A stretch of DNA of 64,000 nucleotides from Candidatus Thiodubiliella endoseptemdiera (GTDB lineage Bacteria; Pseudomonadota; Gammaproteobacteria; PS1; Pseudothioglobaceae). This document shows, in pieces, positions 18,119 through 27,792 of this stretch (within the stretch, counting starts at the first letter, position 1; every line of letters starts with the position of its first letter). Location of the stretch: assembly GCA_013416635.1 (NCBI GenBank), contig JACCHT010000002.1:124001-188000 (forward strand). The letters run 5' to 3'. The translations under genes were made by a program, and so were the position numbers. Below the pieces are notes generated by a model. That model ran no database searches. It was given only the letters and a program-made list of their open reading frames with translations, and was not told where the DNA came from.

Positions 18119-19706
18119 CTACTTCTGTGATTTCAAATAATCTTCATAATTACCCGCATAATAATTCGCACCCTGCTCCGTTAACTCTACAATCTTGGTT
18201 GACAACGAAGAAACAAACTCCTATCGTGGCTGACAAAAATCAAAGTGCCTTCGTAATTTTCTAAAGGGCTAGGTTAAGGGCTTCAATGGATTCCATATCA
18301 AGGTGGTTAGTCGGCTCATCCATCACCAATACATTCGGGTTTTGAAGCATCAATTTACCGAATAACATTCTGCCTTTTTCACCACCAGAAAGGGATTTAA
18401 TGCTTTTTTCTATGTCGTGTTTGCCAAATAACATTTTGCCCAATACTGAGCGCATATCTTGCATATCTTGTTTTGGCTTTTTAAACTGTGTCATCCAGTC
18501 TAGCACTGTCATATCTTCGGCAAAATCGTCGCTGTGGTCTTGTGCATAATAGCCAATATTGACATTTTCGCTCCACTTTATTTTGCCTTTATCTGCCTTA
18601 ATTTCACCAACCAAGGTGCGTAATAGTGTGGTTTTTCCAACACCATTTTGCCCAATGACAGCGATGCGTTGACCTACTTCAAATAGAAAATGAATGTCTT
18701 TTAACACGGACAAATCATCAAAATTTTTGCACAATCCGGTTACCTCAATAATATTACGATGCAACGCCTTGTCTTGCCTAAAATTAATATAAGGACTGAC
18801 GCGTGATGAAGGTCGCATATCATCCAGCACAATCTTATCCAGTTGTTTAAGGCGTGAAGTCGCTTGTTTAGATTTAGATGCATTCGCCGAAAAACGCGAT
18901 ACAAAATGTTTAAGCTCCTTCATTTTCGCTTCTTTTTTAGCGTTATCCGCTGACATTTTTTCCTGAATTGCCGTAGCAGCAATCATAAACTGGTCATAAT
19001 TACCTGGAAAAGTCTTCAACGCACCATAATCCAAATCCGACATATGTGTACACACGCCGTTTAAAAAATGCCTATCATGAGAAATAATCACCATAGTCGC
19101 CTTCCGTGCTTTCAAGACCCCTTCCAACCAACGAATTGAGTTAATATCCAGGTTATTAGTCGGCTCATCAAGTAATAAAATCTCAGGATCAGAAAATAAC
19201 GCCTGTGCCAACAGCACCCGCAACTTCCACCCTGGTGCAATCTCACTCATCAAGCCATAATGCTGATCCTCAGGAATATCCAAACCCAATAACAACTCAC
19301 TGGCTGAAGATTCCGCCATATAACCATCCATTTCAGCAAATTCCATCTCTAATTCTGCTACTTTGGTGCCATCTTCTTCGCTCATTTCAGGCAAAGCATA
19401 AATACGGTCTCTTTCTTTTTTAATTTCCCACAGTTTTTCATGCCCCATAATCACCGCATCAACCACACGATATTCTTCGTAAGCAAACTGGTCTTGACGC
19501 AAAACACCTAACCGCTCACCATCACTAATACCAACAGTGCCTTGGCTTGGGATTAATTCGCCAGTCAAAATCTTCATAAAGGTTGATTTGCCACAACCAT
19601 TTGCTCCGATTAGACCATAGCGATTACCATCACCGAATTTAATGGAAATATTTTCAAATAATGGTTTTTCACCAAATTGCATAGTGATATTAGCAGTAGA
19701 AATCAT
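18119..19706 (-). CDS. ABC-F family ATPase (YbiT-like), frameshifted at the 3' end
   Basis: Soluble protein with two ABC ATPase domains and no membrane segments; ABC-F proteins act on ribosomes. Domain 1: [21 protein letters not shown] linker rich in Lys and Ala ([33 protein letters not shown]) separates it from domain 2: [34 protein letters not shown]. The open frame stops at 18261 after IEALNLAL. Adding one base near 18263-18265 and one near 18220-18221 restores [30 protein letters not shown] and [14 protein letters not shown], giving ~529 aa, the length of E. coli YbiT. The two lesions are in short homopolymers and probably sequencing deletions. Confidence 0.88.
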
Positions 19707-19804
19707 AAATTTATTGTTGTTTTTTGAAAACGCACATTATCCCATAAGGATTATTAAAATCTTAACTAATCACTTTGTAATTTAAGGTATAAATAGCGTT
19801 CCAA

Positions 19805-20962
19805 TTGCTTACTTATAATTTTATGCTTTCAAAACTGTTTAATGCCACGGGGCAATTACCTGATAAACATCTGCTTTTTACTATTTTAAGCCTACTTACC
19901 TTTGGTTTTATACTGTCTTCCTCTGCTTCTATTGGTCATTTTGGCTCTTATGATAAAGCTATCAATCAATTGATTTATATTGTGCTCGGTATAGGTGTGG
20001 GTGCTATTGTGATGAAAGTGCCTTTATATTTTTATAAAGAAAATCGTTATTTGTTGGTTTTACTTACCCTTGCATTATTGGTTATCGTGCTTACACCCTT
20101 AGGAAAAACTATTAATGGCTCTACGCGTTGGATTGATTTGGTGGCATTCAGGTTACAGCCTTCTGAAATCTTAAAAATTGTGATGATTTTATTCACTGCA
20201 GGATTTTTAGTTGAGCAAGAGAAAGATTTAAGAAGTCCGTTACTTGGAATTTCTAAGGCGTTAACCATTATTTCTGTTCCCAGTTTATTATTGGTTGCCG
20301 AGCCTGATTATGGTGCGACTATTATCATTGTAGCAACTATATTGGTTATGTTATTAGCAGCAGGGGTTTATATAAAACAGTTGATTTACGCAGGTTTTAT
20401 TGCCATTGTGCCGATTGCGATATTGATTGCATTTAATAAAAATCGAGTGGACCGCTTTATATCTTTTTGGGAAGATGACTTTTGGTTTAATAATTCTGAT
20501 AAGGTATGGCAAACCAAACAGGCGTTGATTGGTATTGCTAGAGGTGATTGGACAGGGGCGGGATTGGGCAATAGTATTCAAAAATACACTAAATTGCCTG
20601 AGCCACATACGGATATGATTTTTTCGATTATTGGTGAAGAAACAGGGATTATTGGCATGGGATTTGTGTTGTTTATCTTCACTTATATCATACTCAAAGG
20701 TTTTAACATTGCCAAAGCAGCACTTAAAGACAATCGCAGATACAGTTCATATGTTGGTTTTGGTATTTGCACTTGGTTAAGCATGCAGTTTAGCGTGAAT
20801 ATTGCGATGAATCTTGGTTTAATTCCGCCCAAGGGTTTTACTTTACCGATGGTCAGTTATGGAGGGTCTAGCATGATATTTACATTGATTTCGATGGCGA
20901 TTTTATTGAGAATTGATATGGAAAGTAGAGCAGAATCCTCAAAACGGAAGTATTATGTCTGA
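19805..20962 (+). CDS. ftsW: Peptidoglycan polymerase FtsW
   Basis: SEDS-family septal glycan polymerase working with FtsI at division. 385 aa with about ten hydrophobic segments. Motifs: [77 protein letters not shown] and the C-terminal [19 protein letters not shown]. The ATG at 19823 is an alternative start. It overlaps murG, as in the classical division/cell-wall cluster, but murC, ddlB, ftsQ, ftsA and ftsZ do not follow. Confidence 0.95.
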   Translation: MLTYNFMLSKLFNATGQLPDKHLLFTILSLLTFGFILSSSASIGHFGSYDKAINQLIYIVLGIGVGAIVMKVPLYFYKENRYLLVLLTLALLVIVLTPLGKTINGSTRWIDLVAFRLQPSEILKIVMILFTAGFLVEQEKDLRSPLLGISKALTIISVPSLLLVAEPDYGATIIIVATILVMLLAAGVYIKQLIYAGFIAIVPIAILIAFNKNRVDRFISFWEDDFWFNNSDKVWQTKQALIGIARGDWTGAGLGNSIQKYTKLPEPHTDMIFSIIGEETGIIGMGFVLFIFTYIILKGFNIAKAALKDNRRYSSYVGFGICTWLSMQFSVNIAMNLGLIPPKGFTLPMVSYGGSSMIFTLISMAILLRIDMESRAESSKRKYYV

Positions 20963-21980
20963 TAATAAAAAAATACTCATTATGTCAGGTGGTACGGGGG
21001 GGCATATATTTCCTGCGTTAGCCATCGCCAAAGAACTCAGCACACAGTCCGTTAAAATTGAGTGGCTGGGGTCTAAAAAAGGAATGGAAAATACGCTGGT
21101 ACCTAAACACAGTATCAAACTACATACCGTAAGTGCTGTGGGTTTGCGGGGAAAAAATCTATTCAGCCTTATTAAGGCCCCTTTCTTACTTTCATTGGCA
21201 CTCTTGCAAACATTTATTGTGTTTATGCGTGTTAAGCCTAGCGTGGTATTAGGTATGGGGGGGTTTGCGTCGGGTATTGGTGGCGTGGTGGCGTGGATAT
21301 TGCGTATTCCGTTGGTCATTCATGAGCAAAATTCTGTCCCTGGGACGACCAATAAAAGCTTGTCAAAAATTGCAACGCAAGTTTTTCAGGCTTTTGATGG
21401 GGCATTTTCCGATGACGAGGTTATTACTTCGGGCAATCCTGTGGCATTCAAACCTAAAAATAACAATGAAAAAGGGGAAAAGTTGAATGTCTTGATTGTG
21501 GGTGGCAGTTTAGGGTCAAAACCCATCAATGATATTGTTAGCCAACTCAATATTGACATCAACATCTGGCATCAAACGGGCAAACAACATTTGGATAGCG
21601 TCAAGTTACAATACAAGAATAAAAATGTAAAAGTAGTGGCATTTATTGAGGATATGGCAGTTGCCTACGCATGGGCAGATGTGGTTTTGTGTCGTGCAGG
21701 GGCAATGACGGTATCGGAATTGATGTTGGCAGGTAAGCCGAGTATTCTCATTCCCTTGCCCTATGCGATTGACAATCATCAGTTTCATAATGCGAAGATT
21801 TTAGCTGACAATCAAGCAGGGATTCTGATTGAGCAAAAGGATTTAACTCTTGCGATGCTTGAAAAAACTTTACTTAAACTAAATAAAAAGAGCATTCAAA
21901 CAATGGCAAACAACGCCAAACAATTGTCCAAACCTAATGCGGCAAAACTGATTAGTGCGTATTTGCTGTCTGTTGATTGA
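20955..21980 (+). CDS. murG: UDP-GlcNAc:lipid I transferase MurG
   Basis: Peripheral inner-membrane glycosyltransferase converting lipid I to lipid II. Start chosen at 20955 ([19 protein letters not shown]), overlapping the ftsW end by 8 nt; a longer reading to 20913 lies inside ftsW. Motifs: [65 protein letters not shown] and DNHQFHNAK. ~341 aa. Its 3' end overlaps the convergent bioB by 29 bp. Confidence 0.96.
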   Translation: MSDNKKILIMSGGTGGHIFPALAIAKELSTQSVKIEWLGSKKGMENTLVPKHSIKLHTVSAVGLRGKNLFSLIKAPFLLSLALLQTFIVFMRVKPSVVLGMGGFASGIGGVVAWILRIPLVIHEQNSVPGTTNKSLSKIATQVFQAFDGAFSDDEVITSGNPVAFKPKNNNEKGEKLNVLIVGGSLGSKPINDIVSQLNIDINIWHQTGKQHLDSVKLQYKNKNVKVVAFIEDMAVAYAWADVVLCRAGAMTVSELMLAGKPSILIPLPYAIDNHQFHNAKILADNQAGILIEQKDLTLAMLEKTLLKLNKKSIQTMANNAKQLSKPNAAKLISAYLLSVD

Positions 21981-22911
21981 TACCCAACTTTTTAAACAAG
22001 ATTTGATCAGTGCCAGTGTCTGGATTATCCGTTGTCAGCAGTTGATCACCATAAAAGATAGAGTTTGCACCTGCAAAGAAACACAACGCCTGCATTGCTT
22101 CACCCATTTCAGTGCGTCCTGCTGACAATCTCACTACTGATTTTGGCATCATAATGCGTGCCACAGCAATAGTGCGAACAAATTCGCTTTCTGTGGGTGG
22201 TGCTATTTTTTCAAACGGTGTGCCTGGAATAGGCACCAAAAGATTGAGTGGCACAGAATCGGGGTGTTTTTCAAGGTTGGCTAACGAACGCAACATTGAT
22301 GCACGGTCAGTTTGTGCTTCGCCTAAGCCTAAAATACCGCCACTGCAGACATGAATATCTGCATTTTGCACAGATTCTAAAGTGTCTAATCGGTCTTGAA
22401 AATTGCGCGTGGTAATCACATTTGAATAATTTTCTTTTGAAGTGTCGATGTTATGATTGTAATAATCCAACCCTGCTTCTTTGAGTGTAAACGCCTGTTC
22501 CTGTGTCAACATACCCAAAGTAACGCAAGTTTCCATACCCATTGCCTTGACCCCTTGAATCATCGGAATGACTTTATCAAGGCTCTTATCGGTAGGATTA
22601 CGCCACGCAGCCCCCATACAAAAACGCGTTGCACCATTGTCTTGTGCAGTTTTTGCCTCTGCAAGCACTGTGTCAATTTCCATCAACTTCTCTCGCTCTA
22701 AACCCGTGTCGTATTTAGAACTTTGCGAACAATAAGAGCAATCTTCAGGACAGGCACCCGTTTTAATATTCAATAATGAACTAACCTGCACCGAATTAGG
22801 GTCAAAATGCGCTCTATGTATCGTATGTGCTTTAAATAATAAGTCGTTAAAAGGCAAGGCGAATAACGCCTCAACTTCTGCCAGTGTCCAATCGTTTCTT
22901 AATGCTATCAT
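21952..22911 (-). CDS. bioB: Biotin synthase BioB
   Basis: Radical SAM enzyme inserting sulfur into dethiobiotin. The [4Fe-4S] motif is Cys54, Cys58, Cys61 in [14 protein letters not shown]. Further motifs: [61 protein letters not shown] and the Arg that binds the auxiliary cluster in [10 protein letters not shown]. 319 aa, normal. No other bio genes are adjacent. The tail-to-tail overlap with murG suggests genome compaction or loss of intergenic sequence. Confidence 0.96.
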   Translation of the reverse strand: MIALRNDWTLAEVEALFALPFNDLLFKAHTIHRAHFDPNSVQVSSLLNIKTGACPEDCSYCSQSSKYDTGLEREKLMEIDTVLAEAKTAQDNGATRFCMGAAWRNPTDKSLDKVIPMIQGVKAMGMETCVTLGMLTQEQAFTLKEAGLDYYNHNIDTSKENYSNVITTRNFQDRLDTLESVQNADIHVCSGGILGLGEAQTDRASMLRSLANLEKHPDSVPLNLLVPIPGTPFEKIAPPTESEFVRTIAVARIMMPKSVVRLSAGRTEMGEAMQALCFFAGANSIFYGDQLLTTDNPDTGTDQILFKKLGINQQTANTH

Positions 22912-22930
22912 AAAGTCGGTATTTTACGCA

Positions 22931-22963
22931 AAAAAAAGCCATACAACTGTATGGCTTTTTAAA
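22931..22963 (-). terminator. glnA terminator
   Basis: Hairpin AAAAAGCCATAC-AACT-GTATGGCTTTTT with T-runs on both sides, between glnA and bioB. Confidence 0.9.
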
Positions 22964-22976
22964 ATTACTAAATCAA

Positions 22977-24390
22977 TTAGCAACTATAATACATATCAAA
23001 TTCAACCGGATGAGGGAAGCACGCAATGCGGTTACTTCTTCCATTTTAAGTTTAATAAATGAGTCAATCACAGCATCAGTAAAGACACCACCCTGCTTCA
23101 AAAATTCACGATCGGCATCCAATGACTCTAATGCTTGGTCTAATGAGCTACAAACCTTAGGAATTTGTGCTTTTTCAGCATCAGACAATTCATATAAATC
23201 TTCATCACCCGGTTTGCCTGGGTCAATCTTATTTTTAATACCGTCAAGACCTGCCATTAACATTGCTGAAAATGCCAAATAAGGATTGGCAGTAGGATCA
23301 GGGAAACGCACTTCAATACGACGACCTTTTGGGTTAGAAACAAAAGGAATGCGAATAGCAGCAGAACGGTTTTTAGCTGAATAAGCCAACATTTCAGGTG
23401 CTTCAAAGCCTGGACTAGACGCTTGTAAGAGTTAGTTGAAGAGTTCGTAAAGGCATTTAATGCTCTAGCATGCTTAATAATACCGCCAATATAATAAAGT
23501 GCCATTTGGCTTAATTGACCATATTCATCGCCATCAAATAAGTTTTTACCATCTTTGGTAATTGACTGATGAACATGCATACCGTTACCATTATCAACCG
23601 CAATTGGTTTAGGCATAAAGGTCGCTGTTTTGCCATACATATGCGCAACATTGTGAATACAATATTTAAGAATTTGAGTTTCGTCTGCTTTTTTTACTAG
23701 CGTATTAAACAAAGCACCAATTTCACACTGTCCAGCAGTGCCTACTTCGTGATGATGAACCTCGGTAGTAACGCCCATCTCTTCAATAGCCAAACACATT
23801 TCTGCACGCAAATCGTGTAATGAATCCACGGGAGGAACTGGAAAGTAGCCACCTTTAATTCTAGGGCGATGTCCTTTATTTCCGCCTTCAAAATCAGAAC
23901 CTGATTCCCAATCTGCTTCCTCAGAATTAATTTCATAAAACGCTTTGCCTAGTCCAAAACCTGTGTCCCACTTGACACTATCAAAAACGAAAAATTCTGG
24001 CTCGTTACCAAAATAAGCGGTATCTCCGATACCCGTTTCATTTAAATAATCTTCTGCTCTTTTAGCAATAGAACGAGGGTCTTTTTCATAGCCTTTCAAA
24101 TCATTTGATTCAATAATATCACAAGTAATATTAAGGGTTGATTCTTGCGTGAATGGATCCAGAACTGCAGTTGAAGTATCTGGTTTCATAATCATATCAG
24201 ATTCGTTAATCGGCTTCCAGCCTGCAATTGAAGAACCGTCAAACATTTGCCCCTCTTCTAATTTCTCAGCATCAATTGTATGTGCTGGCACACTCACATG
24301 TTGCTCTTTACCAATGGTATCAGTAAAACGAAAATCAATAAATTTGACCTCGTTTTCTTTAATCATATTCATTACATCATTTGCAGACAT
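22977..24390 (-). CDS. glnA: Glutamine synthetase type I, frameshifted
   Basis: Assimilates ammonia into glutamine. Residues 1-~327 read from 24390 (behind AGGAGAAAAACT): [79 protein letters not shown]. Adding one base at 23412-23413 continues with [39 protein letters not shown] and [14 protein letters not shown], which includes the usual adenylylation tyrosine. A second lost base near 23015-23020 hides the canonical end [12 protein letters not shown]. The reconstruction gives ~471 aa, class I-beta. Both lesions are in short homopolymers in an essential-type gene, so sequencing error is likely. No ntrBC follows. Confidence 0.93.
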
Positions 24391-24818
24391 AGTTTTTCTC
24401 CTATTTAATTATTAAAATTTACTGACAATCATTGTCAAAATAGCTTGCCCCATTGCAAACAAAAACAGCCAACAATTCTACCCTATTTTGTTAAGCTGAT
24501 ATTAAAATTTACAAATAGATGCAATGGACACAACTCCAATTCAACAACAATACTTTGCCAGTTTTATTCCAAAACTAAATTACCGCCATCAATTCAAAGT
24601 ATTTAACAGAAGTAGGTAAATAGTTGCCCCTGTTAAGATAATTCTAACCACTTACAAGAGTATCGAAACCGATATTAATGATGAAATATTTAGTTTGCCT
24701 TAGTGCGGGCTATCTTTTTTATGATGAAGTAAGTGTTATATAAAAAAGATTCTATGGGGATAATTTTTGAAAATAACTTTAGAGAAAAGCTATATCAAAA
24801 CTCATTCTTAAATTAAAA
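24391..24818. promoter_or_regulatory. glnA upstream region
   Basis: 428 bp without a convincing gene. Read on the minus strand, TTGACA followed by TAATAA at 18 bp lies about 30 bp before the glnA start and could be its promoter. The TTGACA is part of a perfect 15-bp palindrome TGACAATGATTGTCA (24422-24436), a candidate operator. No correctly spaced sigma-54 site was found. A 31-codon plus-strand ORF near 24526 has no supporting features. Confidence 0.35.
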
Positions 24819-25154
24819 TTAAGCGTTAATTACTTCACTCATTTCATCAGACTTCTCATCAACGGCAGTGGAGGATAATTCAGCCTCAACTTCTGCTGCA
24901 ATTGCACTGTCTGCTTTTTTCTCTTGTACTGATAATTCTACCTCCAAAGCGTTGACTTCAGTTAAGATGGATGCATTAATTAAACCTGCTTCAATTTCTC
25001 TTAGGGCAACAACTGTGCCTTTGTCCTTGCCAACATCCAAAGTTGAGCGATGACCGCCAGAGTTTAATTGGTGTGCGCGTTTTGCTGCTACCAATACCAA
25101 TTCAAAACGATTTTCTACAAAATCCAAACATTCTTCTACAGTTACTCTTGCCAT
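24819..25154 (-). CDS. rpoZ: RNA polymerase omega subunit
   Basis: Small RNA polymerase subunit that helps assembly and contributes to a ppGpp site. [30 protein letters not shown] and [13 protein letters not shown] match the family. The 111-aa protein has an acidic Glu/Ala/Ser-rich C-terminal tail of variable type. Divergent from dnaQ (53 bp apart). It is separated from spoT, its frequent neighbour. Confidence 0.93.
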   Translation of the reverse strand: MARVTVEECLDFVENRFELVLVAAKRAHQLNSGGHRSTLDVGKDKGTVVALREIEAGLINASILTEVNALEVELSVQEKKADSAIAAEVEAELSSTAVDEKSDEMSEVINA

Positions 25155-25207
25155 GCTTTAACCTTCCAACTTCAAATACGATAAAATGAAGCAATTTTAC
25201 ACGAGAA

Positions 25208-25879
25208 ATGACAATGGAAAGACTGATTGTTTTAGATACAGAAACCACAGGAATTGAACCTTCTGAAGGGCATCGCATTATTGAGATTGGTTGCACTGAA
25301 ATTATTGACAGGCAAATCACCAAAGACAATGAATACCATCAATATATACAGCCAGAGCGTTTAGTGGGGGATTCTGAGCGAATTCATGGCATTAAAGATA
25401 CTTTTTTAAAAGAAAAACCAAAATTTGAAGAAATTGCCGAAGAGTTTTTAGAATATATTGAGGGTGCGACTTTGGTGATTCATAATGCACCATTTGACCT
25501 TGGTTTTTTAAATCATGAATTGGCACTAATGGGTGCCGAACAACGCATTGAAGACAATTGCAAAATTATAGACTCATTAGAAGTATCCAAAGAGCAGCGC
25601 CCTGGCGGTATGCACAATCTTGATGCACTTTGTCGGCGTTTTGAGATTGATGCCTCCGAACGAACGGTTCACGGTGCATTGCTTGATGCAAAAATCTTGG
25701 CACAAGTTTATATTGCAATGACGGGTGGACAATTTACCTTATTTAGCGAAAGTCAACATGCAGAAAATGACAGCATTAAAATCAAAAGAGTGGATTCTGA
25801 CCGTACACAAATCAAAATAGTGATGGCAAATGAAGCAGAACTTAAAGCACACAATACTTATTTTGAGACCTTTGCATAA
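25208..25879 (+). CDS. dnaQ: DNA polymerase III epsilon subunit, C-terminus altered by MITE
   Basis: Proofreading 3'-5' exonuclease of the replicative polymerase. DEDDh motifs: LDTETTGIEP (Exo I), VIHNAPFDLGFLNHEL (Exo II) and TVHGALLDAKILAQVY (Exo III with catalytic His and Asp). A C-terminal segment follows that would bind the alpha subunit. At 25865 a MITE interrupts the last codons: the frame now ends in four MITE-encoded residues, ETFA, and its TAA. Beyond the element and its ATTTT target copy, the old frame continues as DKVKEQ then TAA at 26049-26051. So six native residues were replaced by four. The exonuclease domain is untouched. Confidence 0.95.
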   Translation: MTMERLIVLDTETTGIEPSEGHRIIEIGCTEIIDRQITKDNEYHQYIQPERLVGDSERIHGIKDTFLKEKPKFEEIAEEFLEYIEGATLVIHNAPFDLGFLNHELALMGAEQRIEDNCKIIDSLEVSKEQRPGGMHNLDALCRRFEIDASERTVHGALLDAKILAQVYIAMTGGQFTLFSESQHAENDSIKIKRVDSDRTQIKIVMANEAELKAHNTYFETFA

Positions 25880-26025
25880 ATAGGGATGATTAGCAAAATG
25901 ACAGATTTTATTAAATTGGAAATTTTTTAAATCCACTCCTAGCAGGGCTAAGGGTGTTTTTAAAAAGTTTGTAATTTGATGAAAGATGGCGTTTTGATGA
26001 TTATTCATATTTATGCAAAGGTCTC
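25865..26025 (+). repeat. MITE copy 7 (in dnaQ 3' end)
   Basis: Complete 161-bp element with a perfect 5-bp target duplication ATTTT. It is inserted inside the last codons of dnaQ and supplies the new stop codon. Confidence 0.97.
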
Positions 26026-26073
26026 ATTTTGACAAAGTTAAAGAACAATAAACATTTGCACCCCTTAACACAG

Positions 26074-26079
26074 TATAAT
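26074..26079 (+). promoter_or_regulatory. Possible tRNA promoter -10 box
   Basis: Perfect TATAAT ending 11 bp before the tRNA-Pro gene, correct for a start near the 5' end. The -35 region is weak. Confidence 0.4.
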
Positions 26080-26090
26080 AATCTTTTTTT

Positions 26091-26167
26091 CGGAGTATAG
26101 CGCAGTTTGGTAGCGTACCTGGTTTGGGACCAGGTGGTCGGGGGTTCAAATCCCTCTACTCCGACCA
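26091..26167 (+). tRNA. tRNA-Pro (TGG)
   Basis: Acceptor arms CGGAGTA/TACTCCG, D-arm AGCGCAGTTTGGTAGCGT, anticodon stem CCTGG/CCAGG around loop TTTGGGA (anticodon TGG), T-arm GGGGTTCAAATCCC and encoded CCA. Confidence 0.97.
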
Positions 26168-26224
26168 TTTTTATTTGTTGTTTTCAGAAACCTAAATAGT
26201 CACCCTCTTAAAACAAAAAAATTT

Positions 26225-26301
26225 GCGCCCTTAGCTCAGCTGGATAGAGCAACGGCCTTCTAAGCCGTAGGTCACACGTTCGAATCGTGTAGGGCGTACC
26301 A
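26225..26301 (+). tRNA. tRNA-Arg (TCT)
   Basis: Acceptor arms GCGCCCT/AGGGCGT, D-arm TAGCTCAGCTGGATAGAG, anticodon stem ACGGC/GCCGT around loop CTTCTAA (anticodon TCT), T-arm with GTTCGAATC and encoded CCA. Confidence 0.97.
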
Positions 26302-26322
26302 TACAAGCTTATGATGGATAAC

Positions 26323-27157
26323 CTAGGTAGAAAATATTCTATCAACATCCTTTTCATTGAAAAACAAATGCTCATTACAGATTTCATTGTGAATGGCAAT
26401 TTCGCCACGCTCCTCTAAGAGTTTTCTGGCTTCTTCCTCCCCTAAATTAAGAACAACGGTTTCAAAGCGTTGTTTATCTTTTTGGCATTCATAGTGGACG
26501 GGAGTTTTATCAAATAATTCAACCGTTTCTTCGTGAAATAGGCGATATAACAGTAAATCTGCTGTTAACTCACAGAGTTCTTTGTCAGTAACTGTGTTTG
26601 CCAAGGTTTTGATTCGATGCCAATCTTCGCTATCATTGCTTTCCGACTCTGGCATTTTTTGTATGAGTATTGCGCACAAATTATCCTTGTCGGAGCTTAC
26701 CCAAAGTTTGGATTCAAGTTGCTCTGATTGAGAAAAATAATCTTCAAAAGTTTGTAGCAATCCTGCGTCATTTCTGGGGATTAATGATTGGAAACTGGCA
26801 TCAGTTTGGGCATTGTATAAGGTGGCAACGATTTGCCCTTTGCCAAGTATAGCATTAAGTGTGTTGTCAGCAGAAATATCACCATTTACACGCACCATAC
26901 CACGGATTTTTAAATCGTGAGTAACTTCGACTTACAGTAAATTAACTAAGCCATCACCTTGTGATTGTAGGGTAAATTTACCTTTGTGCTTCATTCCACT
27001 GGACAACATAATGGCCAAGGCACTGATTTCACCGAATAATCGTCTGACTTTCTCAGAATAACCACGGTTTTGAATCATTGCCTGCCATTCATTAGAGAGT
27101 GAGGTGTTGCCCGCGAATATCTAGTTCTTTGAATAAAAAGCGTCTATGGATGTCCAT
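26323..27157 (-). pseudogene. hslO: Hsp33 redox chaperone HslO, broken
   Basis: Remnant of the redox-switched holdase Hsp33. The longest open part (26323-26898, 191 aa) covers the middle and C-terminus: YFSQSEQLESKLW, LLYRLFHEETVELF, EEEARKLLEERGEI. Upstream the family N-terminus is readable from an ATG at 27157 (RFLFKELDIRGQHLTL, then NRGYSEKVRRLFGEISALAI and LQSQGDGLVNLL), but it is broken by a frame change near 27095-27115 and an in-frame TAA at 26932-26934. In the C-terminal zinc centre only two of four cysteines remain: the CxC site reads CQK and the CxxC site reads NEIC. The combination suggests real functional loss. A degenerate MITE lies just upstream. Confidence 0.85.
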
Positions 27158-27183
27158 TGGTTTTAGTTTTGGTAAGTTTTGAT

Positions 27184-27326
27184 GAGACCTTTGCATAAAT
27201 AGGTGATTAGCAAAATGACAGATTTTATTAATTGAAATTTAATCCACTTTAGCAGGGCTAAAGTGTTTTAAAGTTTGAAATTTGATGAAAGATGGCGTTT
27301 TGATGATTATTCATATTTTGCAAGTT
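27184..27326 (+). repeat. MITE copy 8 (degenerate)
   Basis: Recognisable over its length (starts GAGACCTTTGCATAAATAGG) but ~18 bp shorter, with many small deletions, and the right inverted repeat is damaged. It is either an old copy or a stretch of poor sequence quality. Confidence 0.85.
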
Positions 27327-27404
27327 CATAAAGCGTTTCAAATAAATCAGCCTTATTCTGATATTTTGCAAATTATATATGATGCAAATAGTAATCTATG
27401 CTAT

Positions 27405-27565
27405 GAGACCTTTGCATAAATAGGGATGATTAGCAAAATGACAGATTTTATTAAATTGGAAATTTTTTAAATCCACTCCTAGCAGGGCTAAGGGTGTTTT
27501 TAAAAAGTTTGTAATTTGATGAAAGATGGCGTTTTGATGATTATTCATATTTATGCAAAGGTCTC
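27405..27565 (+). repeat. MITE copy 9
   Basis: Complete 161-bp element 78 bp after the degenerate copy. Flanks (GCTAT, TCAAT) do not match, so the target duplication is lost or the copy is recombinant. Confidence 0.95.
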
Positions 27566-27792
27566 TCAATATTATATTCTTTACAAACTTCATCAAATGG
27601 ATGTATTTCGCTTAGTATTATTCATTAAAAATCAGCATAAGTGAATCTAGTTTCTCTATCTATGCTATCACGGTAGTTCATTTTTCTTGTTTTAGGCTAA
27701 ATAGTTAGATTGTTACTATGTTTCTCAAAACCTATTGTAAAAGGCCATAATTTTGTATTTTTTTAAACTAATTCATCGGTAAAATCGCCGTT

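Larger units (their letters stand above)
27158..27792. other. Gene-free region with two MITEs
   Basis: 635 bp between the hslO remnant and the msbA-like gene. It holds a decayed MITE (27184-27326) and an intact one (27405-27565). Between and after them are fragments of minus-strand reading frame (for example HPFDEVCKEYNIE near 27570-27615) that may belong to a lost gene I do not recognise. The last ~180 bp should contain the promoter of the gene at 27793; no strong box pair was found. Confidence 0.5.

Noticed and set aside
24391..24540. Sigma-54 promoter upstream of glnA
   Set aside because: The only GG...GC pair found has 12 instead of 10 intervening bases.
24526..24624. 31-codon ORF between glnA and rpoZ
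   Set aside because: No ribosome site, no recognisable motif, and too short to support.
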